Below are positions 1-8,851 of a DNA stretch of 64,000 nucleotides, in pieces (the stretch's first letter is position 1; each line of letters begins with the position of its first letter). Origin of the DNA: Roseateles depolymerans (lineage in GTDB: Bacteria; Pseudomonadota; Gammaproteobacteria; Burkholderiales; Burkholderiaceae_C); contig QFOD01000003.1 of assembly GCA_003241055.1 (NCBI GenBank), forward strand, positions 186,001 through 250,000, in the 5' to 3' direction. The translations under genes and the position numbers were made by a program. A model generated the notes under the pieces. The model worked only from the letters and a program-made list of their open reading frames with translations, searched no databases and was not told the origin of the DNA.

Positions 1-2
1 GC

Positions 3-227
3 TGCTTCGTGCAGATCGGCCTGGTGCCCAACACCGAATGGCTGCGCGGCACGGTGGAGCTGAGCAAGTTCGGCGAGATCATCGTCGATGCCAAGGGCGC
101 GACCTCGGTGCCTGGCGTGTTCGCCGCGGGCGACGCGACGACCGTGCCGTTCAAGCAGATCGTCATCGCTGCGGGCGATGGCGCGAAGGCGGCGCTGGGC
201 GCCTTCGACCACCTGATGCGCAGCTGA
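3..227 (+). CDS. ahpF: Alkyl hydroperoxide reductase subunit F, C-terminal fragment
   Basis: Only the last 74 codons are present; the gene starts upstream of the window. AhpF is a flavoprotein that passes electrons from NADH to the peroxiredoxin AhpC for peroxide detoxification in the cytoplasm. The visible part matches the end of the FAD-binding pyridine nucleotide-disulfide reductase fold: QIGLVPNTEWL, then GEIIVDAKGATSVPGVFAAG (FAD-contacting GD follows), then QIVIAAGDGAKAALGAF. The wording is closer to AhpF than to thioredoxin reductase. It converges with rarD, with 9 bases between the stop codons. Confidence 0.9.
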   Translation, partial: CFVQIGLVPNTEWLRGTVELSKFGEIIVDAKGATSVPGVFAAGDATTVPFKQIVIAAGDGAKAALGAFDHLMRS

Positions 228-236
228 GGCAGCGCG

Positions 237-1115
237 TCAGCAGGTTGCGGCGGCCGGTCGTGGCCGCCGCGACTGCCATAGCCCTTCCAGGCTGTAGACG
301 GCCAGCGCGCTCCAGATGAAGCCGAAGGCCACCAGGCGCTGGCTGTCCATGGGCTCGCGGAACAGGTAGATGCCGAGCAGGAACTGCAGCGACGGCGACA
401 GGTACTGGATCAGGCCCAGCGTGGCCAGCGGGATGCGCCGGGCCGCGGCGGCGAACAGCAGCAGGCTGCCGGCGGTGACCGGCCCGGTGCCGGCCAGCCA
501 GGCCCAATCCACGGGCGTTCGGGCGGCCGAGCTGCCGTTCAGCGTCCAGAACGCGAGTGCGATGCCGGCGATGGGCGCCAGGATCAGCGTCTCCAGCGTC
601 AGCCCTTCGAGCGCGCCCAGTGCGGCCGTCTTGCGCATCAGACCATAGAAGCCGAAGCTCAAGGCCAGTACCAGGGCCACCCAGGGCAGGCGCCCGGCAG
701 CCACGGTCAGCCACAGCACGCCGAAGGCCGCCAGGCCCACGGCAAGCCATTGGCCGGGCCGCGGCCGTTCGTGCAGCAGCGCGAAACCGAGCGCCACGTT
801 CACCAGCGGGTTGATGAAATAGCCCAGGCTGGCGTCGATCACATGGCCGTTGCCCACGGCCCAGACGTAGACGAGCCAGTTCACCGCGATCAGCAGCGCG
901 GACACCGCAAAACGCCGCCAGGTGGCCGCCGTCACCTCGCGCAGCCAGCCCAGTCGGCGCGTGGCCACCAGCACCAGCATCACGACCACCAGCGACCACA
1001 GCGTGCGATGGGCCACGATCTGCGTGGACGGCACGGTTGCCAGCTGGTGGAAATACAGCGGGAACAGCCCCCAGCTGAGGTAGGCCCCCAGCGCAAACAG
1101 GATTCCGGAGTTCAT
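237..1115 (-). CDS. rarD: RarD-type EamA family transporter
   Basis: A 292-residue inner-membrane protein, the usual RarD length, built of about ten hydrophobic helices in two EamA repeats. Recognisable RarD wording includes LSWGLFPLYF near the N-terminus, IAVNWLVYVWAV around residue 90, and LQFLLGIYLFREP near the C-terminus. RarD proteins belong to the drug/metabolite transporter superfamily; the substrate is not known. The open frame extends further upstream, but the ATG at 1115 matches the family N-terminus (MNSGILFALGAYLSWG). It is divergent from the MoaD-like gene, 90 bases away. Confidence 0.88.
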   Translation of the reverse strand: MNSGILFALGAYLSWGLFPLYFHQLATVPSTQIVAHRTLWSLVVVMLVLVATRRLGWLREVTAATWRRFAVSALLIAVNWLVYVWAVGNGHVIDASLGYFINPLVNVALGFALLHERPRPGQWLAVGLAAFGVLWLTVAAGRLPWVALVLALSFGFYGLMRKTAALGALEGLTLETLILAPIAGIALAFWTLNGSSAARTPVDWAWLAGTGPVTAGSLLLFAAAARRIPLATLGLIQYLSPSLQFLLGIYLFREPMDSQRLVAFGFIWSALAVYSLEGLWQSRRPRPAAATC

Positions 1116-1205
1116 CGGCGAATTGTCGATGCCGCCCCGGATTGGGGTTTGCCTGTGGGGCTTTCGGCACTGGAAGCCGAAGCGCCCAGCCCTGAAGATG
1201 CGGCC

Positions 1206-1475
1206 ATGGCCCGCCTGGAGTTCACCCCGCAGCTGCTGCGCTTCGTCGACACCCCGGTGGTTGACGGCCCCTATGCCAGCCTGGCCGCGGGCCTGGAGGC
1301 AGCGTTTGCCGTGAACCCGCGGCTGCGCGGCTACATCGTGGACGACCAGGGCTGCCTGCGGGCGAATGTCGTGATCTTCATCGACGGCCGGCGTGCCCGT
1401 GACCGACGGGCTTTCAGCGATGCGCTGGCGCCCGACAGCCGGGTGCACGTGCTGCAGGCCTTGTCGGGGGGCTGA
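1206..1475 (+). CDS. MoaD/ThiS-like ubiquitin-fold protein ending in Gly-Gly
   Basis: An 89-residue protein with the pattern of the MoaD/ThiS beta-grasp family: a helical segment after YASLAAGLEAAF, a central FIDGRR turn (the family FVNGE position), and a C-terminus reading VLQALSGG. The exposed terminal Gly-Gly is the site that is adenylated and thiocarboxylated in sulfur carriers. No activating enzyme (MoeB/ThiF), MoaE or ThiG lies nearby. The neighbour 29 bases downstream is an Asp-box beta-propeller protein, so the two probably share a transcript. The role is inferred only from the fold: a sulfur carrier or a ubiquitin-like modifier. The frame is open further upstream, but the ATG at 1206 gives a normal family length. 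Confidence 0.75.
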   Translation: MARLEFTPQLLRFVDTPVVDGPYASLAAGLEAAFAVNPRLRGYIVDDQGCLRANVVIFIDGRRARDRRAFSDALAPDSRVHVLQALSGG

Positions 1476-1504
1476 ATGATCGTCCTGATGCTGGGAGCCA
1501 TGCC

Positions 1505-2581
1505 ATGAGAACCGATCGTGCCTGGGCCGCCACCCGCAAGGGCTTGTTCGAACTGCGTCGTGGGCCATCGGGCTGGGGAATAGCGAGGGTCAGCTTCCTG
1601 GGCGACCCGGTCACCATGCTGCTGCCGCCCGATGAGGACGGGTTCATGCTCGCGGCGCTCAACCTCGGGCATTTCGGCGCCAAGCTCCATGCCTCGGACG
1701 ACGCCGGCGCCAGCTGGCGTGAGCTGCCGGCGCCGACCTTCCCGCCGCAGCCCGAGGGCGCCGAGGGGCCGCCCTGGGCGCTGATGCAGGTCTGGTCGCT
1801 GGAGCGTTCGCCGGCGGGCCGGCTCTGGGCCGGCACCAATCCCGGCGGTCTCTTCGAGAGCCAGGACCGTGGCGAGAGCTGGCAGCTCAACCTGGCGCTG
1901 TGGAACGACCCGCGCCGGCTGGGCTGGTTCGGCGGCGGCAACGACGCGCCGGCGCTGCATTCCATCTGCCCGCATCCGGCGCAGATCGATGAGCTGCTGC
2001 TGGGCATCTCATGCGGCGGCGCCTGGCGGACGACGGATGGTGGCCGGCATTGGGCCCTGCGTGCCAGCGGCATGCGCGCGGCCTACATGCCGCCCGAGCA
2101 GGCGGACGAGCAGAACGTGCAGGACCCGCACCTCATCGCGCGTTGCTTGGCGCAGCCGGAGGTGCTCTGGTGCCAGCACCACAACGGCATCTTCCGCTCG
2201 GCCGACAACGGTGCGAGCTGGGTGGAGCTGACGGCGGCACCCTCCAGCTTCGGTTTCGCGGTGGCGGCGCATCCGCGCGATGCCGACACCGCCTGGTTCG
2301 TACCGGCCGTGAAGGACGAGCGCCGCATCCCCGTGGACGGGGCGCTGTGCGTCACGCGCACCCGCGACGGTGGCCAGACGTTCGAGGCACTGCGTACGGG
2401 CCTTCCCCAGCAGCACTGCTATGACCTGGTGTTCCGTCATGGCCTGGCCGTCGACGCCCGTGGCGAGCAACTGCTGATGGGCTCCACCACCGGCAGCCTG
2501 TGGGCCAGTGACGACGGCGGCGAGCGCTGGCAGGGTATTTCCAGCCACCTGCCGCCTATCTATGCGGTGAAATTCGGCTGA
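1505..2581 (+). CDS. Asp-box (BNR/sialidase-like) beta-propeller protein
   Basis: A 358-residue protein with at least six Asp-box motifs (S/T-x-D-x-G-x-x-W/F), at about residues 64-71, 119-126, 176-183, 232-239, 286-293 and 336-343. These mark blades of a sialidase-like or exo-glycosidase-like propeller. No signal peptide is visible, so it is probably cytoplasmic, which is unusual for a hydrolytic sialidase. I see no clear sialidase catalytic arginine triad, so enzyme activity is not claimed. It follows the MoaD-like gene by 29 bases. Related proteins are usually annotated as glycosyl hydrolase or exo-alpha-sialidase. Confidence 0.78.
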   Translation: MRTDRAWAATRKGLFELRRGPSGWGIARVSFLGDPVTMLLPPDEDGFMLAALNLGHFGAKLHASDDAGASWRELPAPTFPPQPEGAEGPPWALMQVWSLERSPAGRLWAGTNPGGLFESQDRGESWQLNLALWNDPRRLGWFGGGNDAPALHSICPHPAQIDELLLGISCGGAWRTTDGGRHWALRASGMRAAYMPPEQADEQNVQDPHLIARCLAQPEVLWCQHHNGIFRSADNGASWVELTAAPSSFGFAVAAHPRDADTAWFVPAVKDERRIPVDGALCVTRTRDGGQTFEALRTGLPQQHCYDLVFRHGLAVDARGEQLLMGSTTGSLWASDDGGERWQGISSHLPPIYAVKFG

Positions 2582-2634
2582 GGCAAGACCCGGCCCCTCC
2601 CACTCATTTTCAACCACCTGATCCTGCGAGACCC

Positions 2635-4617
2635 ATGACCCGACTGCTTCTGCTGCCGACACTCGCGGTGGCCGCCCTCGCCAGCCCGGTGCTGGCCCAG
2701 ACCAAGCCCGACGCCCCGGCCTACGAGCCGCGCGAGCACTACACGAAGTTCGAATACCGCATCCCGGTGCGCGACGGCAAGACGCTGTTCACCGCCGTCT
2801 ACGTGCCCAAGGACGCGGGGCAGGGCGGCAAGACCTACCCCATGCTGATGACCCGCACGCCCTACAGCTGCGGGCCCTACGGCGTGGACCGCAACAGCGT
2901 GCGCCGCCTGGCGCCGCACCTGGACTTCCTGAAGGCCGGCTACATCTTTGTCTGCCAGGACGTGCGCGGGCGCTACCAGTCCGAGGGCCAGTGGCGCGTG
3001 ATGACGCCGCACCTGGACAGCAAGCGCGGGCCGGCCGACGTGGACGAGAGCAGCGACACCCACGACAGCGTGCAGTGGCTGATCACCCATGTGGCGGGCA
3101 ACAACGGCCGCGTCGGGCTGTGGGGCATTTCCTACCCGGGCTTCTATACGGCGGCGTCCATCATCGACTCGCACCCGGCCATCAAGGCGGCGTCGCCCCA
3201 GGCCCCCATCGCCGACTACTACCAGCGCGACGACGGCTACCACGGCGGTGCGCTGATGCTGGCGCACAACTACGGCTTCTACACCGGCTACCGGCTGCAG
3301 GAGGGCCCGACCAACGGGCTCAAGACCTGGCCCAGCTTCGACTACGGCAGCCGCGACGCCTACGACTACTTCCTCAAGCTCGGCAACCTGGATGCCATCG
3401 CCCAGAGCTTTGCCGGTGGCGAGCCGGGCAAGCCGGCGCGCAACCCGCTGTTCGACGAGCTGATAACGCACGACACGCTGGACGACTTCTGGCGCTCGCG
3501 CCACCTCACGCCGCACCTGAAGAACATCCATGCGGCCGTGCTGACCGTGGGCGGCTGGTTCGACGCGGAGGACCTGGCCGGCCCACTGGCCATCTACCGC
3601 GCGATCAAGGCGCAGAGCCCGGCCACGCGCAACGGCCTGGTGATGGGGCCCTGGGTGCATGGCGGCTGGATGCGTGGCCTGGGCAGGCAGCTCGGCGCGA
3701 TCAGCTTCGACATGAACAACAGCGAGTGGTTCCAGAAGCAGGTGCTGCTGCCCTTCTTCGAGCAACATCTGCGCGGCACCGGCGACGCCAAGCTGGCCGA
3801 GGCCACGGTGTTCGAGACCGGCACCAATGTCTGGCGCCGCTATGACACCTGGCCGCCCCAGGCCGCGCAGCCGCAGAAGTTCTACCTGCGCGCCGGCGGC
3901 CAGCTCTCGGCCCAGGCGCCGGGTGCAGCGGACGCGGCTGGGGCCGACAGCTATGTCAGCGACCCCAATCGCCCCGTGCCCTTCATCGGCTATGCGGCGC
4001 TGGGCATGCCGCAGGAATACATGGTGGCCGACCAGCGCTTTGCGTCCACCCGGCCTGACGTGCTGGTCTACCAGACCGAGGTGCTCGATCAGGACCTGAC
4101 GGTGGCCGGCCCCATCGGCGTGGACCTGTTTGTCTCCAGCACCGGCACGGATGCCGACTTCGTCGTCAAGCTCATCGACGTGCATCCGGCTGACGCGGGC
4201 GACGAGCCCGCGCCGCGCAGCCGCGACCTGCCCAGCGACCCGCCGCCGCCCCAGCCCAACTTCGGCGGCTACCAGCAGTTGGTGCGCGGCGATCCGCTGC
4301 GCGCGCGCTTCCGGCATGGCTTCGACAAGCCCGAGCCGCTGGTGCCCGGCCAGGTGGAGAAGATCCATTTCGAGCTGCCCGACGTGAACCACGCCTTCCG
4401 CCGCGGCCACCGGCTGATGGTGCAGGTGCAGAGCAGCTGGTTCCCGCTGATCGACCGCAACCCGCAGAGCTTCGTGCGCATACGCAGCGCGCGGCCGGAG
4501 GACTTCCGCATTGCCACGCAGACCCTGTATCGCAGCGGTGCGCAGGCCTCGTCCATCGAGCTGAGGGTGCTGCCCCAGGCCCTGCCCAGCCAGCCGGCCC
4601 CGCCCGCCAAGCCCTGA
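2635..4617 (+). CDS. CocE/NonD family hydrolase, first of a tandem pair
   Basis: A 660-residue secreted alpha/beta hydrolase of the X-Pro dipeptidyl-peptidase (S15)/CocE family. Residues 1-21 form a signal peptide (hydrophobic run ending SPVLAQ). The hydrolase domain follows, with the nucleophile elbow GISYPG around Ser166. The C-terminal third is the jelly-roll domain typical of CocE and S15 enzymes. Such proteins hydrolyse esters or amides, or remove X-Pro dipeptides; the substrate cannot be read here. The start is the first ATG and gives a clean signal peptide. A closely similar paralogue begins 17 bases after the stop, so the two are surely co-transcribed. Confidence 0.87.
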   Translation: MTRLLLLPTLAVAALASPVLAQTKPDAPAYEPREHYTKFEYRIPVRDGKTLFTAVYVPKDAGQGGKTYPMLMTRTPYSCGPYGVDRNSVRRLAPHLDFLKAGYIFVCQDVRGRYQSEGQWRVMTPHLDSKRGPADVDESSDTHDSVQWLITHVAGNNGRVGLWGISYPGFYTAASIIDSHPAIKAASPQAPIADYYQRDDGYHGGALMLAHNYGFYTGYRLQEGPTNGLKTWPSFDYGSRDAYDYFLKLGNLDAIAQSFAGGEPGKPARNPLFDELITHDTLDDFWRSRHLTPHLKNIHAAVLTVGGWFDAEDLAGPLAIYRAIKAQSPATRNGLVMGPWVHGGWMRGLGRQLGAISFDMNNSEWFQKQVLLPFFEQHLRGTGDAKLAEATVFETGTNVWRRYDTWPPQAAQPQKFYLRAGGQLSAQAPGAADAAGADSYVSDPNRPVPFIGYAALGMPQEYMVADQRFASTRPDVLVYQTEVLDQDLTVAGPIGVDLFVSSTGTDADFVVKLIDVHPADAGDEPAPRSRDLPSDPPPPQPNFGGYQQLVRGDPLRARFRHGFDKPEPLVPGQVEKIHFELPDVNHAFRRGHRLMVQVQSSWFPLIDRNPQSFVRIRSARPEDFRIATQTLYRSGAQASSIELRVLPQALPSQPAPPAKP

Positions 4618-4634
4618 CCTTTTCCGGAGTTCCC

Positions 4635-6605
4635 ATGCTGTTGAAACCCACCGTGCTCGCGGCGCTGGCCGCCGGCCTGCTGTCCGGCGCCGCCACACGC
4701 GCCGACGACGCCCCGGCCAAGCCGCGCTACGAGCCGCGCGAGCACTACACGAAGTTCGAATACCGCATCCCGGCGCGCGACGGCAAGCTGCTGTTCGCGG
4801 CCGTCTATGTGCCCAAGGACGCGGGGCAGGGCGGCAAGACCTATCCGATGCTGATGACCCGCACGCCCTACGGCTGTGGCCCCTATGGCGTGGACCGTGC
4901 GGACGGCGCCCGCCACCTGGCGCCCAACGAGGACTTTCTGAAGGCTGGCTACATCTTCGTGTGCCAGGACGTGCGCGGGCGCTTCCAGTCCGAAGGCGAA
5001 TTCGTCGAGATGACGCCGCACAAGGACGCCAAGAAGAGCCCGGCCGATGTGGACGAGAGCAGCGACACCTATGACACCGTGCAGTGGCTGATCACGCACG
5101 TGGCCGGCAACAACGGCCGCGTCGGGCTGTGGGGCATTTCCTACCCGGGCTTCTACACGGCAGCCTCCATCATCGACTCGCACCCGGCCATCAAGGCCGC
5201 GTCGCCGCAGGCGCCGATCGCCGACCTGTTCAAGGGCGACGACAGCTACCACGGCGGCGCCTTCATGCTGGCGGCCAACTTCGGCTTCTACACCTTCTTC
5301 AAGCCGCAGCAGACGCCCACCGCCGGCCCCAAGCGCTGGAGCGAGTTCGACTACGGCACGCCGGATGGCTACGAGTACTTCCTGCAGGCGGGCAACCTGG
5401 ATGCGCTGTCCGGCCTGCTCGCCAAGGGTGGCGCAGCCAACCCGTATTTCGATGTGCAGCTGCAGCACGACCGCTACGACGAGTTCTGGAAGCCGCGCGG
5501 CCTGACCCCGCACCTGAAGAACATCCGTGCCGCGGTGCTGACCGTGGGGGGCTGGTTCGACGCCGAAGACCTGGCCGGCCCGCTGGCCATCCATCGCGCC
5601 ATCGCCGCGCAAAGCCCCGGCACCGACAACCGTCTGGTGATGGGCCCGTGGTCGCACGGCGGCTGGGTGGGTGGCCCGGGCCGCTCGCTGGGCCGCGTGA
5701 AGTTCGACCAGCCCACCTCCGAGCAGTTCCAGAAGCAGGTGCTGCTGCCCTTCTTCGAGCAGCATCTGCGCGGCGCTGCAGACGCCAAGGCCGGCAAGCC
5801 GGAGTCCAAGCCCGAGCCCATCGCCAAGGCCACGGTGTTCGAAACCGGCACCAATGTCTGGCGCCGCTACGACGCCTGGCCGCCGGCCCAGGCCAAGCCG
5901 CGCACGCTGTACTTCGCAGCCGGCGGGCGACTCAGCTTCACGCCGCCCACGGCCGCCGAACCGGCCTTCGACAGCTGGGTCAGCGACCCCAACAAGCCCG
6001 TGCCCTTCGTGGCCTACACGGCCCAGGGCATGCCGCGCGAATACATGGTCAGCGACCAGCGCTTCGCGTCCAGCCGCCCCGACGTGCTGACCTACCGCAG
6101 CGAGGTGCTGCAGGAGGACGTCACCGTGGCCGGCCCCATCGTCGCGAGGCTGTTCGCGTCGACCAGCGGTACCGACGCCGACTGGGTGGTCAAGCTCATC
6201 GACGTCTATCCCAGCGAACTGGACGAGGACGCCGCCAAGCGCAAGCGCGGCGAGGATCCGGAGCTGCCCGAGGCGCCGCTGGCCGGCTACCAGCAGCTGG
6301 TGCGCGGTGACCCGCTGCGCGGCCGCTTCCGCCACAGCCTGGAGCAGCCCGAAGCCATGGTGCCCGGGCAGGTGGAGGAGCTGAAGGTGGAGCTGCAGGA
6401 CGTCAACCACAGCTTCCGGCGCGGCCATCGCATCATGGTGCAGCTGCAGAGCAGCTGGTTCCCGCTGATCGACCGCAACCCGCAGCGCTTCGTGCCCATC
6501 CACAGCGCCCGGCCGGAGGACTTCCAGGCCGCCACGCAGAAGCTCTACCGCTGGCAGGGCCAGGCGTCGGGGCTGGAGCTGCGGGTGCTGCCCACGGCGC
6601 ACTGA
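4635..6605 (+). CDS. CocE/NonD family hydrolase, second of a tandem pair
   Basis: A 656-residue paralogue of the preceding gene. It has a signal peptide of about 23 residues (LAAGLLSGAATRADD), the same opening stretch (YEPREHYTKFEYRIP), and the same nucleophile elbow GISYPG with Ser169. Many stretches are identical between the two at nucleotide level. Differences cluster around the acyl-pocket loops (residues 190-280) and in a lysine-rich insertion near residue 395. That suggests diverged substrate preference after a tandem duplication. The gene has a Shine-Dalgarno-like CCGGAG 6 bases before the ATG. No regulator is adjacent. Confidence 0.87.
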   Translation: MLLKPTVLAALAAGLLSGAATRADDAPAKPRYEPREHYTKFEYRIPARDGKLLFAAVYVPKDAGQGGKTYPMLMTRTPYGCGPYGVDRADGARHLAPNEDFLKAGYIFVCQDVRGRFQSEGEFVEMTPHKDAKKSPADVDESSDTYDTVQWLITHVAGNNGRVGLWGISYPGFYTAASIIDSHPAIKAASPQAPIADLFKGDDSYHGGAFMLAANFGFYTFFKPQQTPTAGPKRWSEFDYGTPDGYEYFLQAGNLDALSGLLAKGGAANPYFDVQLQHDRYDEFWKPRGLTPHLKNIRAAVLTVGGWFDAEDLAGPLAIHRAIAAQSPGTDNRLVMGPWSHGGWVGGPGRSLGRVKFDQPTSEQFQKQVLLPFFEQHLRGAADAKAGKPESKPEPIAKATVFETGTNVWRRYDAWPPAQAKPRTLYFAAGGRLSFTPPTAAEPAFDSWVSDPNKPVPFVAYTAQGMPREYMVSDQRFASSRPDVLTYRSEVLQEDVTVAGPIVARLFASTSGTDADWVVKLIDVYPSELDEDAAKRKRGEDPELPEAPLAGYQQLVRGDPLRGRFRHSLEQPEAMVPGQVEELKVELQDVNHSFRRGHRIMVQLQSSWFPLIDRNPQRFVPIHSARPEDFQAATQKLYRWQGQASGLELRVLPTAH

Positions 6606-6743
6606 CGTCGGCCGTCCGGGCGCCGTCGCCGCGCCCCGCTTGGAGCGTGTGGTGGCCAGGAGTGCCGAATCCGCACGGCTGGCCTTGACCATTTGTTGAC
6701 GCCGCGGCCGACAATCCGATCACAAATAATTCTGGAGACAGCC

Positions 6744-8201
6744 ATGAATGACTTTGTGATGCGGGCACCCGGCGGCGCGCGACATGCGGGCTCGGCCCCC
6801 TCGGGGCAGCAGCAGGTATGGCGTCAGGCCAGCCTGCTGCTGCTGGTCTGCCAGGGCCTGTATCTGCTGCTCAGCCTGGGCCTGGGGCTCTACTTCGGCG
6901 GGCTGGGGCTGGCCCTGGGCCTGGGGCTGCTGCTGATGGGCCTCAGCCTGATGGTGCACCGCCTCTGGGGCGACGGCCTGTTCGGCGCCAACTTGATGGC
7001 CGCGCTGGCCATGGCCATGGTGGCGCTGCACATCCAGCTGGCGCGCGGGCTGATCGAGCTCCACTTCGGCGTCTTCGTCACGCTGGCCTTCCTGCTGGTC
7101 TATCGGCACTGGGCGCCCATCGTCAGCGGGGCGCTGGCCATCGCCATCCACCATGTGCTGTTCGACCGTCTGCAGGCCGGCGGCATGGGGGTGTACTGCC
7201 TGTCCGAGCCTGGCTTCCTGCGCGTGATGCTGCACGCGGGCTATGTGGTGGCGCAGACGGCGATGGAATGCCTGATCGCGCTGGAGATGTACAAGCGCAT
7301 GCACGAGCAGCTGGGCCTGGTGGGCCTGGTGGAGCATGTGGCGGACGAGGGCCAGATCCGGCTCGACACGGCGGACCAGCACACCACCGGCATGGCCGCG
7401 CGGCTGCAACAGGTGCTGGAGCGCATCCATGGCGTGGTGCATCAGGTCAAGCAGGCGGCCATCAGCATCGACGGCGCCAGCGCCGAGATCGCGGCGGGCA
7501 ACCAGGATCTGTCGGTGCGCACCGAGAAGACGGCGGCCAGCCTGCAGTCCACCGCCTCGCAGATGGACACGCTGACCCAGGCGGTCGGGCACACCGCAGG
7601 CTCGGCGCGCGAGGCCCATGGGCTGGCGGGTGGCGCCGCCGAGGCGGCCCAGCGCGGCTCGGGGGTGGTGCAGCAGGTGATCGCGACCATGCAGGCCATA
7701 GACACCAGCGCCGGCCGCATCGCGGACATCACTGGGCTGATCGACTCGATCGCCTTCCAGACCAACATCCTGGCCCTCAACGCCGCGGTGGAAGCGGCGC
7801 GGGCCGGCGAGCAGGGCAAGGGCTTCGCCGTCGTGGCCTCCGAGGTGCGCACGCTGGCGCAGCGCAGCGCCGAGGCGGCACGCGACATCAAGAGCCTGAT
7901 CGCCCAGTCCACCGAGCAGGTCGCCGAAGGCTCCAGTCTGGTGGGCAGTGCGGGCGAGGCCATGCGCGAGATCGAGGCCTCGGTCGAGAAGGTCGCGCAG
8001 CTGATCGGCGACATTGCGGGCTCTGCCGCCGAGCAGAGCGACGGCATCGCCCGTGTCAACCAGGCCATCGCGGCGCTGGATCAGGCGACCCAGCAGAACG
8101 CGGCGCTGGTGGAGCAGTCGGCCGCCGCGGCGGAAAGCCTGCGCGAGCAGGCCCAGCGGCTCAGCGGCGAGGTCTCGGCCTTCCAGACCCGCGGCGCCTG
8201 A
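6744..8201 (+). CDS. Methyl-accepting chemotaxis protein with a membrane-embedded sensor
   Basis: A 485-residue chemoreceptor. Residues 29-190 contain several closely spaced hydrophobic helices with no large periplasmic domain, so sensing probably happens in or at the membrane. The cytoplasmic part has the conserved signalling tip IAFQTNILALNAAVEAARAG followed by GKGFAVVASEVRTLAQRSAE, which binds CheA and CheW. I see no canonical HAMP domain and no C-terminal CheR-binding pentapeptide. The membrane part carries several histidines (HIQLARGLIELHFG, AIHHVLFDRL). The ATG at 6744 was chosen because GGAGA lies 6 bases upstream. The gene stands alone with no che genes nearby. Confidence 0.9.
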   Translation: MNDFVMRAPGGARHAGSAPSGQQQVWRQASLLLLVCQGLYLLLSLGLGLYFGGLGLALGLGLLLMGLSLMVHRLWGDGLFGANLMAALAMAMVALHIQLARGLIELHFGVFVTLAFLLVYRHWAPIVSGALAIAIHHVLFDRLQAGGMGVYCLSEPGFLRVMLHAGYVVAQTAMECLIALEMYKRMHEQLGLVGLVEHVADEGQIRLDTADQHTTGMAARLQQVLERIHGVVHQVKQAAISIDGASAEIAAGNQDLSVRTEKTAASLQSTASQMDTLTQAVGHTAGSAREAHGLAGGAAEAAQRGSGVVQQVIATMQAIDTSAGRIADITGLIDSIAFQTNILALNAAVEAARAGEQGKGFAVVASEVRTLAQRSAEAARDIKSLIAQSTEQVAEGSSLVGSAGEAMREIEASVEKVAQLIGDIAGSAAEQSDGIARVNQAIAALDQATQQNAALVEQSAAAAESLREQAQRLSGEVSAFQTRGA

Positions 8202-8223
8202 GGCGGACTGGAACGGGCCGGGG

Positions 8224-8709
8224 CTACAGCGCGCGGTGGCCGTAGCTGACCACGCGGGTCATGCGCCAGCGCTCGCCATCGCGCTGCCAGATGATGAGGA
8301 AGTCGGCGGCACCCTCGCAGCGCTCGGCGCCGGTGCGGCAGAAGCGATGCACCCCCTGCTCGATGGCGCCGAAGTCCTTGATGGGGTAGACGCGCAGGCT
8401 GCCGGGCACCAGCTCGCGGCGGTAGTGGCCGCAGGCGTAGCGACGCGTGTTGGCCAGCATGTCGTCGCGGTTCCAGGTGACGCCGCCGTTGTCGTGATAG
8501 AACTCGACGCCCTCGGCGAAGTAGGCCGCGTGGCGCTCCAGCTGGCCGGGTTCGGCGCAGCGGTTGAAGGCGTCGAAGGCTTCGGCGTCCAGTGTGGTGA
8601 TGCGCTCGGTCAGCGCGTTGGCGACGGTGTCGCCGGCCTCCGGGGCGGCCAGGGCCGCGGTGGCCAGGCTCAGGCTCAGGCTCAGCGCGAGGGTCGTGAT
8701 CAGCTTCAT
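8224..8709 (-). CDS. Secreted NTF2-like (SnoaL/DUF4440-type) protein
   Basis: A 161-residue protein with a signal peptide (LSLSLSLATAALA) and a mature domain that reads like a cone-shaped NTF2/SnoaL fold. A helix precedes AYFAEGVEFYHDNGGVTW, and the end of the chain has the alternating DFLIIWQRDGERWRMTRVVS strand pattern. Two cysteine pairs in the mature part could form disulfides. NTF2-like proteins can be enzymes or small-molecule binders; no catalytic residues are obvious. A GTG at 8718 would add three residues; the ATG at 8709 is preferred. It converges with the chemoreceptor gene. Confidence 0.7.
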   Translation of the reverse strand: MKLITTLALSLSLSLATAALAAPEAGDTVANALTERITTLDAEAFDAFNRCAEPGQLERHAAYFAEGVEFYHDNGGVTWNRDDMLANTRRYACGHYRRELVPGSLRVYPIKDFGAIEQGVHRFCRTGAERCEGAADFLIIWQRDGERWRMTRVVSYGHRAL

Positions 8710-8851
8710 GTCGGGCACAGGGGAGGGTCGATGCCCCCATGCTGCCGCCGCGTCGGGCGGCCCGCCCGTGGTCTGCGACAGGCCGCGGTGGAGCGGGCAC
8801 AGGCCGGCCTCCAGGGCGACAGCCGGTTGGCGGCTCAGCCGTTCAGGGGCC

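Noticed and set aside
1505..2581. Calling the Asp-box protein a sialidase
   Set aside because: Asp-boxes are structural. No arginine triad or signal peptide was seen, so the enzymatic name is not supported.
2560..4698. A 712-codon open frame on the minus strand
   Set aside because: It is antisense to the first CocE gene, has low-complexity His/Ala/Arg/Val-rich sequence, and arises from high GC at third positions.
4269..6692. An 807-codon open frame on the minus strand
   Set aside because: Antisense to both CocE genes, with no recognisable domain; the plus-strand genes have catalytic motifs.
6691..6720. Flagellar-type (sigma-28) promoter ahead of the chemoreceptor, from GCCGACAA at 6707-6714
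   Set aside because: The -10-like element is close to consensus, but the -35 part at the expected distance does not match, so it is not claimed.
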